DNA from: JBGPTK01 sp963797765
Lineage (GTDB): Bacteria > Acidobacteriota > Terriglobia > Acidiferrales > UBA7541
Assembly: GCA_963797765.1 (NCBI GenBank)
Contig: CAWCQU010000002.1
Span: forward strand, 1,116,001 to 1,180,000
Reading direction: 5' to 3'
Length of the DNA: 64,000 nt
A program made the translations under genes and the position numbers. Under the pieces are notes generated by a model, which was not told where the DNA came from, ran no database searches, and worked only from the letters and a program-made list of their open reading frames with translations. How positions within the stretch are numbered: the first letter of the stretch is position 1; each line of letters opens with the position of its first letter. This document shows positions 1 to 8,421 of this stretch, piece by piece.

Positions 1-1
1 G

Positions 2-118
2 AACGCTGTGGTGGTTTCACTCACCCTTTCGACTGTAATTGGCCTGTTTTTTGGTATTTACCCGGCCGTGCGCGCTTCGCGCCTGGATCCCATTGAGGCA
101 CTGCGCGCCGAAAATTAG
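2..118 (+). CDS. ABC transporter permease, MacB/FtsX type (C-terminal end only)
   Basis: The reading frame is open from the left edge to TAG at 116-118. The 38 visible residues hold one hydrophobic segment (about VVSLTLSTVIGLFFGIYPA) followed by a cytoplasmic tail with ARSLDPIEALR-like wording, here RASRLDPIEALRAEN. This ending (ARxDPxxALRxE) is the hallmark of the FtsX/MacB permease family, whose last transmembrane helix is followed by a short basic tail. The next gene, 9 bp downstream, is a full-length member of the same family with the same ending, so the two probably form a tandem permease operon whose ATPase lies upstream of the window. Only the family can be given; the substrate is unknown. 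Confidence 0.85.
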   Translation, partial: NAVVVSLTLSTVIGLFFGIYPAVRASRLDPIEALRAEN

Positions 119-127
119 GACTGCAAA

Positions 128-1369
128 ATGAAACAGGACTTTCGCGAAAACCTGGCGCTGGCGTTCGATACTTTGCGCACCCACAAGATGCGCAGCTTGC
201 TTACCGTCCTGGGCGTGGTCATCGGCGTCGGGGTGATTATCCTGGTGGCGGCGCTTCTTACCGGGTTTAAGCAGAACATCAGCGAGATTATTACCGGCTT
301 CGGAGCGGATACCGCCTATGTCAGCCGCCTTTCTCAGGGTCCGCACGTGGGCCGATTCACGAAGGAAGAACGCGAGCGCAAGCCGCTCATGCTGGAAGAC
401 GCTGAGGTGATTCTGAATTCGTCTCCATCGATCCAGCGCATCGCTCCCTCGATTTTTGAATACCAGCACGATCATGCGGTGCGCTATCAGAAAAATGAAG
501 TGAATGGCAGCGATTTCCGCGGGACCTTTCCCTCCTTTATCCTGGTTTACGGAAATGCGGCGATGAAATTTGGGCGGTTTTTCACGGAATCGGAAACCGA
601 GCATCGCGACATGGTGGTGGTGCTGGGCGAAGATATTGCCAAGGCGCTTTTCCCCGACGCTCAGGATTCGGTGGGGAAGGAAGTGCGGGTGGATGGTTCG
701 ACCTATCAGGTGATTGGCATTTACGAAAAGCCCAAAGGGGGGTTCGGCGGAAACGACGAGGATAAGCGCGTCACGATCCCTTACTACACCTTTACGAAGA
801 TTTATCCGTTCGCAACTGAAGTGGGTTTTCGCTTTCAGGCGTATCCCGGAAAGCTCGACCAGGCAGTGGACGAAGCGCGCGAAGTGCTGCGGCGCAGGCG
901 GAACGTGGCTTACGACAAGCCGGATAATTTCAGCATCGTGACGCAATTGCAGGAAGTGGAGCAGTTCAACGAAATTATCGGCGGGGTTGCGCTGGTGATG
1001 GTGGTGCTCAGCTCGATTGGATTGCTGATCGGCGGCGTGGGCGTGATGAATATCATGCTGGTCTCCGTCACGGAACGCACGCGCGAAATCGGAGTGCGCA
1101 AGGCGATCGGAGCGCGCAGCCGCGACATCACCTGGCAGTTCTTATTTGAAGCGATGACGCTGACCGGCACCGGCGGATTCATTGGAGTTTTCCTGGCCGG
1201 CGGAATTGCTTCGTTGATTCCGCGGCTGACGGACATGCATTCGTCCGTGCCGGTGTGGGCAATTCTTCTGGGCCTGGTGGTTTCGATCGGCGTGGGTTTG
1301 GTTTTCGGAGTGTGGCCCGCGGTAAAAGCCGCGCGGCTCGATCCCGTGGAAGCGCTGCGCCACGAGTAG
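128..1369 (+). CDS. ABC transporter permease, MacB/FtsX family
   Basis: A 413-residue inner-membrane permease with the standard layout: a first transmembrane helix at about residues 20-45 just after a basic stretch (THKMRSLLT), a long periplasmic MacB_PCD domain (about 46-280), then three transmembrane helices in the C-terminal FtsX domain (about 285-310, 340-360, 378-402). The cytoplasmic loop after the second helix contains TERTREIGVRKAIGAR, the usual ATPase-coupling loop, and the protein ends ARLDPVEALRHE. Length matches the roughly 400-residue family norm. An AGGA motif lies 7 bp before the ATG. Such permeases work with a LolD/MacB-like ATPase and often a MacA adaptor to export lipoproteins, peptides or macrolides; the cargo cannot be read from sequence. 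Confidence 0.92.
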   Translation: MKQDFRENLALAFDTLRTHKMRSLLTVLGVVIGVGVIILVAALLTGFKQNISEIITGFGADTAYVSRLSQGPHVGRFTKEERERKPLMLEDAEVILNSSPSIQRIAPSIFEYQHDHAVRYQKNEVNGSDFRGTFPSFILVYGNAAMKFGRFFTESETEHRDMVVVLGEDIAKALFPDAQDSVGKEVRVDGSTYQVIGIYEKPKGGFGGNDEDKRVTIPYYTFTKIYPFATEVGFRFQAYPGKLDQAVDEAREVLRRRRNVAYDKPDNFSIVTQLQEVEQFNEIIGGVALVMVVLSSIGLLIGGVGVMNIMLVSVTERTREIGVRKAIGARSRDITWQFLFEAMTLTGTGGFIGVFLAGGIASLIPRLTDMHSSVPVWAILLGLVVSIGVGLVFGVWPAVKAARLDPVEALRHE

Positions 1370-1659
1370 GCTAGCTACTACATACTTCGCAGATGTCCGC
1401 GCCAGGAATTCCACAAAATTCAGAATTCGTACGGTTTATTTCGCGGTAAAATTTTATCTCGGCTATCCGATATCAAAATGCACAGGCAGGACTTGCGGCT
1501 GTGGAATAGAATTTTCCAAACTAAAATTTCCGCGCAAAAATTATTTTTTCCGGGACGGACGCGCATGTTCGGCGAGTGCCGTTTCAGAACTCGACCACTA
1601 CGGGTAGATAGTTTCGACACGCGAACCCAAACATTTTGTATGTAAGTGGCGAATTTTTC

Positions 1660-1688
1660 TTGACAACTTTTTCTCGTACCGCGATACT
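1660..1688 (+). promoter_or_regulatory. Strong sigma-70-like promoter for nrdJ
   Basis: TTGACA at 1660-1665, a 17-bp spacer, and GATACT at 1683-1688. This is a perfect -35 with optimal spacing and a good -10. The predicted start of transcription near 1695 leaves a 5' leader of about 370 nt before the nrdJ start codon. Position and strand fit only nrdJ. Confidence 0.65.
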
Positions 1689-1694
1689 CCTGCC

Positions 1695-2063
1695 TCAGAT
1701 TCGGGGGATCGTGGTTCGGCCTCAGTGAGAGACAGCCGCAAGGCCACGACGTCGGCCCGGAGACCCAGCAAAAAGAATTTTAAATTGAGTTCAGCACATC
1801 GCGATTGCAGCGATGCACCGCTTCTTGTGCCTTGAACCTCATTTTTTTGTTTATGAAATTAGCCGGCGTCGATCAACGGTTTATTCTCACCAGCCCGGCT
1901 GGTTCCAGTCCACCGAATTCGGACGGCGCGTCTCTCTCCCAGTCCACCGTCGTAATGTCTTGGGTAAGGCGCTTGGGGTATACTGGCTAATGCGTGCCCC
2001 ACGCCGTGCCCGCCACTTAATCTAATCTCATAAATCGGCAACACTGCCGGCGCGGAGGCAGAG
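1695..2063 (+). promoter_or_regulatory. Long structured 5' leader of nrdJ (candidate cis-regulatory RNA)
   Basis: Seen directly: TCGTG (1709-1713) can pair with CACGA (1745-1749), and inside lies GCC-GCAA-GGC (1735-1744), a stem capped by a GNRA tetraloop. It is followed by a GC-rich stretch with GGCCCGGAGACC near 1755-1765, then an A/T-rich segment, and a second hairpin CATCGC/GCGATG at 1797-1815. A structured RNA called the nrdJ motif has been described by comparative genomics upstream of nrdJ in environmental DNA and is noted for stable tetraloops; membership here is inference. The GGAGACC core recalls the 3' end of cobalamin riboswitches, but the other conserved blocks of that class are absent. 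Confidence 0.4.
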
Positions 2064-4901
2064 ATGGCGGAACCAAAAATGGCAGAATCGAAATTTGATT
2101 TGAATGAAGGAAAAATGAAAACGGAAGTGAAGGAACAGCGCCCAGCAGCCGGACTGGAATTCCGGCGGATGTTTACCGACGGAAAAACGTCGGCGTTCGA
2201 CAAGGTGGAATGGGACCGCCGGACCGCCCTGATCGGGAACGAAAAGGGCCAGACAATTTTCCGCCAGGAAAATGTGGAAGTGCCCAAGTCGTGGTCGCAG
2301 ACGGCCACTAACATCGTGGTGTCGAAATATTTCCACGGCAAGCCGAATACGGCGGAGCGCGAGACTTCCGTGCGGCAATTGATCAGCCGGGTGGCCAACA
2401 CCATCGTCAACTGGGGCGACAAGGGCGGATACTTTTCCTCCCCGGCATCGCGCGAGGCGTTTCGCGACGAACTGATCCATCTGCTCGTCGAGCAGAAAAT
2501 GAGTTTCAATTCCCCGGTGTGGTTCAACGTGGGCGTGCAGCCCAAGCCGCAATGCTCGGCGTGCTTCATCAATTCCGTCCAGGACAACATGGAATCGATC
2601 ATGAACCTGGCCAAGACCGAGGGCATGCTCTTCAAGTGGGGTTCGGGAACCGGGACGAATTTTTCTTCCTTGCGCGGCAGCCGCGAAACTCTTTCGGGCG
2701 GCGGCATCGCTTCCGGCCCGGTGAGCTTCATGAAAGGCTTCGACGCCTTCGCCGGCGTAATCAAGAGCGGCGGCAAAACGCGCCGCGCCGCCAAAATGGT
2801 GATCCTGAACGTGGATCATCCGGATATCGAGGAATTTATCGGCTGCAAAACGAAAGAGGAGCGCAAGGCCCAGGTGCTGATCGAGCAAGGGTACGATCCG
2901 GCGATTGATGGCGAAGCGTATAGCTCCGTTTTCTTCCAGAACGCCAACCACTCCGTGCGCGTGACCGATGAATTCATGCAGGCCGTGGAAGACGATCGCG
3001 ACTGGTGGACTCGTAATGTGAACGACGGCCAGCCGGTGGATAAATTCCGCGCCCGCGATCTGTTGACGGAAATGGCCGAATCCGCCTGGCAATGTGGCGA
3101 TCCAGGCATGCAGTACGACACCACCATCAACCGCTGGCACACCTGCAAGGGCACCGACCGCATCTACGCTTCGAATCCCTGCTCGGAATACATGTTCCTC
3201 GACGACACGGCCTGCAACCTGGCTTCGCTGAACTTGATGAAGTTTTTGGGACCGAACGACCAGTTTGAGGTGGAAGCGTTCCGGCATGCCGTGGACATCA
3301 CCATCACGGCGCAGGAAATCCTGGTGGATAACGCCAGCTATCCGACGCCAAAGATCGGCCAGAACTCGCACGACTACCGCCCGCTGGGTTTGGGTTACGC
3401 GAACCTGGGAGCGCTGCTGATGTCACTGGCGCTGCCGTATGATTCCGATGCTGGGCGCGATATGTGCGGCGCCGTCACCGCGCTGATGTGCGGCGAAGCG
3501 TATGCGCAGTCGGCGCGAGTGGCCGAACGGTTGGGCGCGTTCGCGGGGTTCGCCGAGAATCGCGAGCCGATGATCGACGTGATCCGCATGCACCGGGATT
3601 CCTTGCGGCCGATCAAGGAAGAGCATGTGCAGCCGTCGCTGCTCCATGCCGCTCAAGACGCCTGGGACACTTCGCTCGAGTTGGGCGAAAAATTCGGCTT
3701 CCGCAATTCGCAGGTAACCGTGCTGGCTCCCACCGGAACCATCGGCTTCATGATGGATTGCGATACCACCGGAATCGAACCGGATCTGGCGCTGGTGAAG
3801 CAGAAACGGCTGGTGGGCGGCGGCGTGATCAAGATCGTCAACAACACTGTGCCGCGGGCACTGATGCATTTGGATTATTCGCCCGAACAAGTGGCGCAGA
3901 TCGTGGATTATATCGACCGCACGGGAACCGTGGAAGGCGCCCCGGGAATGAGGCCGGAGCATCTGGCCGTTTTCGATTGCTCGTTCAAGCCTTCGCAGGG
4001 AACGCGTTCCATCGCCTGGCGCGGACATTTGCGCATGATGGCAGCGGCGCAGCCGTTCCTTTCCGGCGCCATCAGCAAGACCATTAACATGCCCGAAGAA
4101 TCCACGGTGGAAGATGTGAAGCAGGCCTATATCGATTCCTGGAAGCTGGGAATCAAGGCCGTGGCGATTTACCGGGACAATTCCAAACGTTCACAGCCCA
4201 TGTCCGCATCGGAAGGAAAGAAACCTGGCGCTGGCGAGAAGCCGGAAGCGGCTGCCGCTGCAGCTGTGAATGCTGCGGTTGCGGCGACTGTGGCAACTGC
4301 ACAAAAGGAACTTTTCCCATCCGGGCGGCGCAAATTGCCGAACGAGCGCAAATCCATCACCCACAAGTTCTCGATCGGTGGTCATGAAGGTTACCTGACC
4401 GTTGGGATGTATGAAGACGCTACGCCCGGCGAAATTTTCATCAAGATGGCCAAGGAAGGCTCCACGCTTTCCGGAATCATGGACGGCTTTGCACTGGCCG
4501 TTTCGATTTCGCTGCAATACCAGGTGCCGCTGAAGGCCCTGGTGGATAAATTCATCAACTCGCGCTTCGAGCCATCCGGCTTCACCGGTAACCCGGACAT
4601 TCCCTACGCTCGTTCGATCGTGGATTACATCGGCCGCTGGCTGGGCGGAAAATTCATTTCGCGCGATTACCTGGTGAACCAGGAATCCGCGAGAGAAGAA
4701 ATCGCTTTGACCGGATCGGCCACCGCGCCTGTGGCAGTGGCGCCTCCTCCGGCCGTGAAGGCGGCGGAAGTGGCCAGCCGTCCGCGGGCGCACTCTCCGA
4801 TCGACGACGCTCCTTCATGCGCCGAATGCGGCATGTTGATGACGCCCAATGGCAGTTGCTATAAGTGCGAGAATTGCGGTGGCACTTCCGGCTGCAGCTA
4901 G
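2064..4901 (+). CDS. nrdJ: Adenosylcobalamin-dependent (class II) ribonucleotide reductase
   Basis: A 945-residue vitamin-B12-dependent ribonucleoside reductase that makes deoxyribonucleotides independently of oxygen. The loop KWGSGTGTNFSSLRG (about 190-204), the SGG/GASGP-type phosphate region, and NPCSE (about 370), which carries the Asn-Cys-Glu active-site triad, are present. CSACF near residue 162 supplies the redox cysteine. An Ala-rich linker (about 718-745) leads to a TSCPD-like domain (about 760-865), and the tail (CAECG...CYKCENCGG...CS, from about 917) is a zinc-ribbon/redox-shuttle cysteine cluster. Length fits the long NrdJ_Z form. The ATG at 2064 is preceded by GGAGG with 5-bp spacing; a second ATG at 2079 is less well placed. 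The gene stands alone behind its own promoter and long leader. No nrdR box was noticed. Confidence 0.97.
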   Translation: MAEPKMAESKFDLNEGKMKTEVKEQRPAAGLEFRRMFTDGKTSAFDKVEWDRRTALIGNEKGQTIFRQENVEVPKSWSQTATNIVVSKYFHGKPNTAERETSVRQLISRVANTIVNWGDKGGYFSSPASREAFRDELIHLLVEQKMSFNSPVWFNVGVQPKPQCSACFINSVQDNMESIMNLAKTEGMLFKWGSGTGTNFSSLRGSRETLSGGGIASGPVSFMKGFDAFAGVIKSGGKTRRAAKMVILNVDHPDIEEFIGCKTKEERKAQVLIEQGYDPAIDGEAYSSVFFQNANHSVRVTDEFMQAVEDDRDWWTRNVNDGQPVDKFRARDLLTEMAESAWQCGDPGMQYDTTINRWHTCKGTDRIYASNPCSEYMFLDDTACNLASLNLMKFLGPNDQFEVEAFRHAVDITITAQEILVDNASYPTPKIGQNSHDYRPLGLGYANLGALLMSLALPYDSDAGRDMCGAVTALMCGEAYAQSARVAERLGAFAGFAENREPMIDVIRMHRDSLRPIKEEHVQPSLLHAAQDAWDTSLELGEKFGFRNSQVTVLAPTGTIGFMMDCDTTGIEPDLALVKQKRLVGGGVIKIVNNTVPRALMHLDYSPEQVAQIVDYIDRTGTVEGAPGMRPEHLAVFDCSFKPSQGTRSIAWRGHLRMMAAAQPFLSGAISKTINMPEESTVEDVKQAYIDSWKLGIKAVAIYRDNSKRSQPMSASEGKKPGAGEKPEAAAAAAVNAAVAATVATAQKELFPSGRRKLPNERKSITHKFSIGGHEGYLTVGMYEDATPGEIFIKMAKEGSTLSGIMDGFALAVSISLQYQVPLKALVDKFINSRFEPSGFTGNPDIPYARSIVDYIGRWLGGKFISRDYLVNQESAREEIALTGSATAPVAVAPPPAVKAAEVASRPRAHSPIDDAPSCAECGMLMTPNGSCYKCENCGGTSGCS

Positions 4902-5305
4902 GATTTAGGCTGTACGCAGGCAAATCAGCAGGGGCGCGGCCTGGAGACAGATGGCCCGCAATTCAGGCCGCGCCCGGTACAATTCTCAGTCATCCCGGTT
5001 CGTTCCTCTCCGCCTTCATCCAACGTAGACCAAAAATGCCCTCGTAGGGGCGCTGCTTGCTGCGCCCGGCCTTTTGAGGCCACGGTGATTGCGCTGCTTG
5101 TTTATCTTAAATCTTGCGCCCCTGGGCCTCCGCATCACCCTCTTCATGAGCCCGATTTAAGGGCAAAGAATCTATCCTTCGCAGTCCTCCGCAGGGACGA
5201 AGTTGTGGAGTAGAGAGATCGGGTGTACTCCGCCAGCGGGCGCAGCAAGCAGCGCCCCTACGAAGGCAATGCTGCAGTGGTATGATGATTTTTTTTCGAG
5301 GCGAT
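4902..5305. other. 404-bp intergenic region filled mostly by an inverted-repeat element
   Basis: Holds no gene. The sequence from 5037 to 5268 is a repeat-bounded element described separately. Nothing else is recognised between the nrdJ stop and the element. Confidence 0.6.
5037..5268. repeat. MITE/REPIN-like element with 32-bp terminal inverted repeats
   Basis: The left arm 5037-5068 (TGCCCTCGTAGGGGCGCTGC...) and the right arm 5237-5268 are reverse complements over 32 bases with a single mismatch, enclosing 168 bp that contain no gene. The core of each arm (GTAGGGGCGC...GCGCCC) resembles the GC-rich short repeats at 9115, 16871 and 31533. The size and architecture are those of a non-autonomous miniature element or a REP doublet; no transposase is present. 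If transcribed, the arms would form a very long hairpin 37 bp upstream of the next gene's start. Confidence 0.75.
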
Positions 5306-5755
5306 ATGTTAGCGACGCGACAATTAATTCCTCCGATCACCGCCCACACCGCCGCCGGGCGTACCGTTCGCGCCTGGGATTTTAAACAAAAGAAAAATTT
5401 GATTATCGCTTTCCTCGATGCGGGGTGTCCCGCGACAGCGAAATTTCTGCGCGAATTGGCGGGGCAGGCTGCCCGGATGGTGGAACTCGAAACTCAGGCG
5501 TTGATTATTTTTTCGGAGTTGCCGCCCGCCTCGCTGGCCGAAATTTCTCCCAAGGAAATCATTCTGGCCGCGGATATGAGCGGGCGAGCCGCGCGGGCCT
5601 TTCTGGGCAAGGATGCGCTGGCGTATGGTGGACCGGCTACTTGGGGGATTTTTGTGACGGATCGCTACGGCGAGCTTTATGCCCAATGGTCGGGCGGGGC
5701 GAGTGCAAGCTTGCCGGCCCCGGGAGAAGTTGTTCAGTTGGCTATTAAGAATTGA
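5306..5755 (+). CDS. Thioredoxin-fold (AhpC/TSA-like) protein lacking a CxxC pair
   Basis: A 149-residue protein with the thioredoxin-like order: substrate-side strand (RTVRAWDFKQKKNLIIAFLD), then AGCPATAKFLREL at the position where redoxins carry CxxC or TxxC, then LETQALIIFSE, and a late cis-proline region (GGPATWGIFVTDRYGEL). Only one cysteine (AGCPAT) is present, so it would be a one-cysteine peroxiredoxin-like or a non-catalytic redoxin. The start at 5306 has GAGG 4 bp before it; an in-frame ATG at 5282 lacks a binding site. It is monocistronic and sits directly downstream of the inverted-repeat element. Substrate unknown. Confidence 0.6.
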   Translation: MLATRQLIPPITAHTAAGRTVRAWDFKQKKNLIIAFLDAGCPATAKFLRELAGQAARMVELETQALIIFSELPPASLAEISPKEIILAADMSGRAARAFLGKDALAYGGPATWGIFVTDRYGELYAQWSGGASASLPAPGEVVQLAIKN

Positions 5756-5826
5756 AATTGCCTGTTAGGAATGAGTCGCGTTGCGCTGGGCGATTCATGC
5801 GGAAAAATAGAGCCCAAAAACAACAA

Positions 5827-5856
5827 TGAAGGGATCCCCGCCAGAGGACCCCTTCA
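5827..5856 (+). terminator. Terminator-like hairpin after the redoxin gene
   Basis: TGAAGGGATCC (5827-5837) pairs with GGACCCCTTCA (5846-5856) with one A-C mismatch across an 8-base loop. There is no clear run of T on either side, so it may work as a weak or factor-assisted terminator, or simply stabilise the 3' end of the upstream transcript. Confidence 0.4.
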
Positions 5857-5972
5857 ACTTTCAGTAACACACCAACCAAATCCAGTCTCTGTTCGGCGAG
5901 ACCGGATCCACCCCGGGATTGAGAGACAGCCTATATATGTGGAGCACGTGCTATGCCACAAATGTGTGGGGC

Positions 5973-5981
5973 TGTGGATAA
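5973..5981 (-). promoter_or_regulatory. Consensus DnaA box
   Basis: TGTGGATAA is the exact complement of the DnaA consensus TTATCCACA. Two weaker matches, TGTGGAGCA at 5938-5946 and TATGCCACA at 5952-5960, lie within 45 bp. No dnaA gene or AT-rich unwinding region is next to it, so it may be a chance match, a titration site or a regulatory site. Confidence 0.35.
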
Positions 5982-6113
5982 TCAGTAGGCTATTACAGGG
6001 ACAGGGTTTAGCTTTATAGGCGATTGTTGGGAGGCTCCAATTTTTAGAGCCGCACTACTGTTTCTCACAGGTTCGTCTAGCCAGCACTATTATCTTTGGA
6101 AACTCGGGGCGCT

Positions 6114-7001
6114 TTATCGCGGGTGCAGCGAGAAGATTACGCTGATCGACGTATCCACTTCTATCGGAATGCCGTTGAGCGTTGTTGGCCGATAGCGCCA
6201 GCGCCGCACGGCGCTGATTGCTGATTTGACGAACACGCGGTTTCCGCTTATGAGTGAAAGGTCCCGCACCTTTCCGTCCGTCCCGATGATGGCATGCAGG
6301 ATTACGACGCCTTCCACTCCTTCGGCGCGAGCTCCTAGCGGATATTCGGGCGATTCCATATGAAGCAGCTTGCCCGTCTGAAAAACTCCATGTTCCACAT
6401 GCATCTTCAACGGGGTCTCAATCCAAAACGGATGGCCGCCGCCCAATAACCGGAATGCTCCACCTTCATAAACAAAGCAATACATCAAAGGGGCTGGCCC
6501 CTGTTCGTGGACCGCGAGCCGAATTCGAAAAGTCTCAATGTGTATCGGAGTCGAAGGAACCGGTAATTCGCCTTCCGCAAAAATCCCCATAGGCAGTTCC
6601 GGGGGGTCGACGGGGGCGGCTTCCACTTCCACGGCCGGCAACTTGCCATAGCTTTCGAGCATGGACCGAAAATGAGTGCCGAAGTTGGTTTCCGCCCGCC
6701 CGTAATCGCCGACGAAGGAAAGAGCTCGATCCTTGCCAAATTGCCGCTCCATCCAGACGTCAGGTTGCGGCAAAAAAAATCCTCCCAGTAACTCAGCAAC
6801 GCTTTTCGAATCGTCGTTTTGATATGCCTTCAGAACTTCGTCTAGTTGGGCTTTGAATCCATCGGTGGAATCGGGGAACGCAGGCGGAGTGGCGAGAAAA
6901 GGAAACAGCGCCGCTCGGGGCTCCGCCGGGAGATTCTCTCCCGTGACAAACAATAGGGCGGCTGCGATTGCGATCGAGGTACAGAGCCACAAGCGACCCA
7001 C
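6114..7001 (-). CDS. TonB C-terminal-domain protein (energy transducer-like)
   Basis: About 295 residues. An N-terminal hydrophobic segment (LWLCTSIAIAAALLFVTG) anchors or exports the protein. A middle region of about 180 residues is not recognised. The last 80 residues form a TonB C-terminal domain (EGVEGVVILHAIIGTDGKVRDL, then SAVRRWRYRPTTLNG), ending two strands before a short tail. GTG at 7001 is chosen because AGGAGG lies 6 bp upstream; a GTG at 7019 would place that site inside the gene. The classic Pro-rich TonB spacer is missing and no exbB/exbD is adjacent, so this is more likely a periplasmic TonB-domain protein of the type abundant in Acidobacteriota than the main transducer. Confidence 0.8.
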   Translation of the reverse strand: MGRLWLCTSIAIAAALLFVTGENLPAEPRAALFPFLATPPAFPDSTDGFKAQLDEVLKAYQNDDSKSVAELLGGFFLPQPDVWMERQFGKDRALSFVGDYGRAETNFGTHFRSMLESYGKLPAVEVEAAPVDPPELPMGIFAEGELPVPSTPIHIETFRIRLAVHEQGPAPLMYCFVYEGGAFRLLGGGHPFWIETPLKMHVEHGVFQTGKLLHMESPEYPLGARAEGVEGVVILHAIIGTDGKVRDLSLISGNRVFVKSAISAVRRWRYRPTTLNGIPIEVDTSISVIFSLHPR

Positions 7002-7089
7002 GGGACGCCTCCTGAACACGTTTAAGACTTAATAAATGAGCGTGCATGGAAAGGCAAGCGCATTTCAGCCTGCACTCGAGGCGAGAAGT

Positions 7090-8421
7090 CTAGGAGGCAC
7101 TAGCGGAGGCTTTATTCGTTGAGTGACGCCGCAGGCGGCGCCAGGCGTAACGAGCGGGCCAGAAGAGTAAAAGCGCCCAGAGGAGCAGGGCGGGGCCGAT
7201 GTTGAGCAGGAATTCGAGGAAGCTGAAGAAGCTTTCGGCGGCGTTGTGGAAGCCGTCGGCCAGGGCGTTGCGCAGGCGGGTGAACGAAATTGTGGATGGA
7301 ACGCCCAGGGTAGCTTTGAATTCCTCAGTCAATTGCAGCTTGATGGAGGTGAACTGGACGCGGTGCTCCATTTGCTTTTGCTGCGATTCCATTTCTTCAA
7401 TTTCGCCGCGGACGCGGGCGATTTCCTGTTCGGTGGCGAGCACGTCGGAAAGCTTTCCGGTGCGCTGCTGCAAAATTTCGGTGAGGCGCTTTTCGGTTTC
7501 GCGGGAATTATGGAGACGGGCCAGCAAATCCATGTAACTGGCGGAGATTTCTTCGCCGGATTGCGATTCCTGCTCGACGTGGCCGAGCGCGCGCAGTTCC
7601 GCGATTGCGTCGTTTAATTGATCGGCCGGAATTTGCAGCGTGCCGGTAAGCGATTGCGGCGAGTCTTTTTGATTCGTCAGAGTGAGATCAGCCAGGTAGC
7701 CCTGGTGCGCGTTCACGATTTTTTCCACCGTGGCGCGCGCGCCGGAAAAATCCTTGGCCACGATGGTCAGCGACGCGGTGCGCGCGATCATCGGCCCGGA
7801 TTGAAGTTGAGCCCACGTTTGAAGTCTAGTGAATTCCTCGGAACTGGCTGGAGGAGGCGCTGCTGGAACAAGCTCATCACTCGTTCCAGTCGAGCGACCG
7901 GTTTGAGCGGCCGGAGCCCCTCCGGCCACTCCCCCTATCAGACCTCCGATCGTTCCCGCTCCCGCAGGGAGCTTTGCTGTATACGGAAACCGGGTCGCCT
8001 CAGTCACGACTCGCTGCCCAAACGCGGAGTTGGGTCGCGGGCCTTGAAATCTTGGTGCTTCTAGAAAAGCGATAATCATCAGAGCTGCCAATGCACCGGC
8101 TCCGCCCCACACCCAGCGATTCGCGAGCCAGCGTTTTGAAAAAGAGTCGATCGCCGAAAATTTCCGTAGTTCGGTCTTTTGCTTCACGTCTACCTGCGTG
8201 GCGCTTGACGCGTTGACGCGGATCGAGAGGGTTTCGGGGGCAGGTTCCACTTCCCAGGCGAGCATTTCGCGCGAGACTGATTTCAGCGCGGAGGCTACCG
8301 ATTGGCATTCCGCGCATTGATCGAGATGCGCGGCCACAACCGTGGCGCGGGCGGCTTCGAGTTCGCCATCGAGGTAGGCCATTACTTCTTCGGGTTCGAT
8401 TGGATGCGTTAGATGTTTCAT
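7090..8421 (-). CDS. Anti-sigma factor: zf-HC2 domain fused to a DUF4349 sensor
   Basis: 443 residues. The N-terminus carries a putative zinc finger (MAYLDGELE...HLDQCAECQ, residues about 14-40) of the zf-HC2 anti-sigma type, which binds and silences an ECF sigma factor. A transmembrane helix follows (about 105-123), then an extracytoplasmic DUF4349 domain (about 210-420) with a long coiled coil (RLHNSRETEKRLTEIL onward) and a second hydrophobic helix near the C-terminus (NIGPALLLWALLLFWPARYA). The start overlaps the sigma gene stop (ATGA), so both are translated from one message. DUF4349 as the outside module suggests sensing of an envelope signal; the signal is unknown. Confidence 0.85.
   Translation of the reverse strand: MKHLTHPIEPEEVMAYLDGELEAARATVVAAHLDQCAECQSVASALKSVSREMLAWEVEPAPETLSIRVNASSATQVDVKQKTELRKFSAIDSFSKRWLANRWVWGGAGALAALMIIAFLEAPRFQGPRPNSAFGQRVVTEATRFPYTAKLPAGAGTIGGLIGGVAGGAPAAQTGRSTGTSDELVPAAPPPASSEEFTRLQTWAQLQSGPMIARTASLTIVAKDFSGARATVEKIVNAHQGYLADLTLTNQKDSPQSLTGTLQIPADQLNDAIAELRALGHVEQESQSGEEISASYMDLLARLHNSRETEKRLTEILQQRTGKLSDVLATEQEIARVRGEIEEMESQQKQMEHRVQFTSIKLQLTEEFKATLGVPSTISFTRLRNALADGFHNAAESFFSFLEFLLNIGPALLLWALLLFWPARYAWRRLRRHSTNKASASAS

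Larger units (their letters stand above)
1370..2063. other. 694-bp intergenic region upstream of nrdJ
   Basis: No credible gene. The left part (1370-1640) is AT-richer than its surroundings and shows nothing recognisable. A strong sigma-70-like promoter lies at 1660-1688. From about 1695 to the nrdJ start there is a leader of about 370 nt with hairpins at 1709-1749 and 1797-1815. A second possible -10 (TATACT, 1978-1983) has no good -35. Short ORFs here overlap the predicted RNA structure and look like chance. Confidence 0.6.
5756..6113. other. 358-bp intergenic region with a hairpin and DnaA-box-like sites
   Basis: Lies between a plus-strand and a minus-strand gene that converge. It contains a strong hairpin (5827-5856) and a consensus DnaA box (5973-5981) with two near-matches. 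The short ORF that spans it has no family resemblance, and I do not call it a gene. Confidence 0.5.

Noticed and set aside
1690..1775. Cobalamin riboswitch upstream of the B12-dependent nrdJ
   Set aside because: Only the GGAGACC core near 1759 fits. The GCCACTG box and the upstream GGTGAAAATCC-type block are absent, and the promoter leaves too little RNA before it.
2028..3371. Long minus-strand ORFs opposite nrdJ, parts of the HK and HlyD genes
   Set aside because: Mirror frames of high-GC coding DNA; the opposite strand carries unambiguous family motifs throughout.
5771..6019. 82-codon ORF between the redoxin and TonB-like genes
   Set aside because: It spans the terminator-like hairpin and the DnaA boxes, and its translation resembles no protein.
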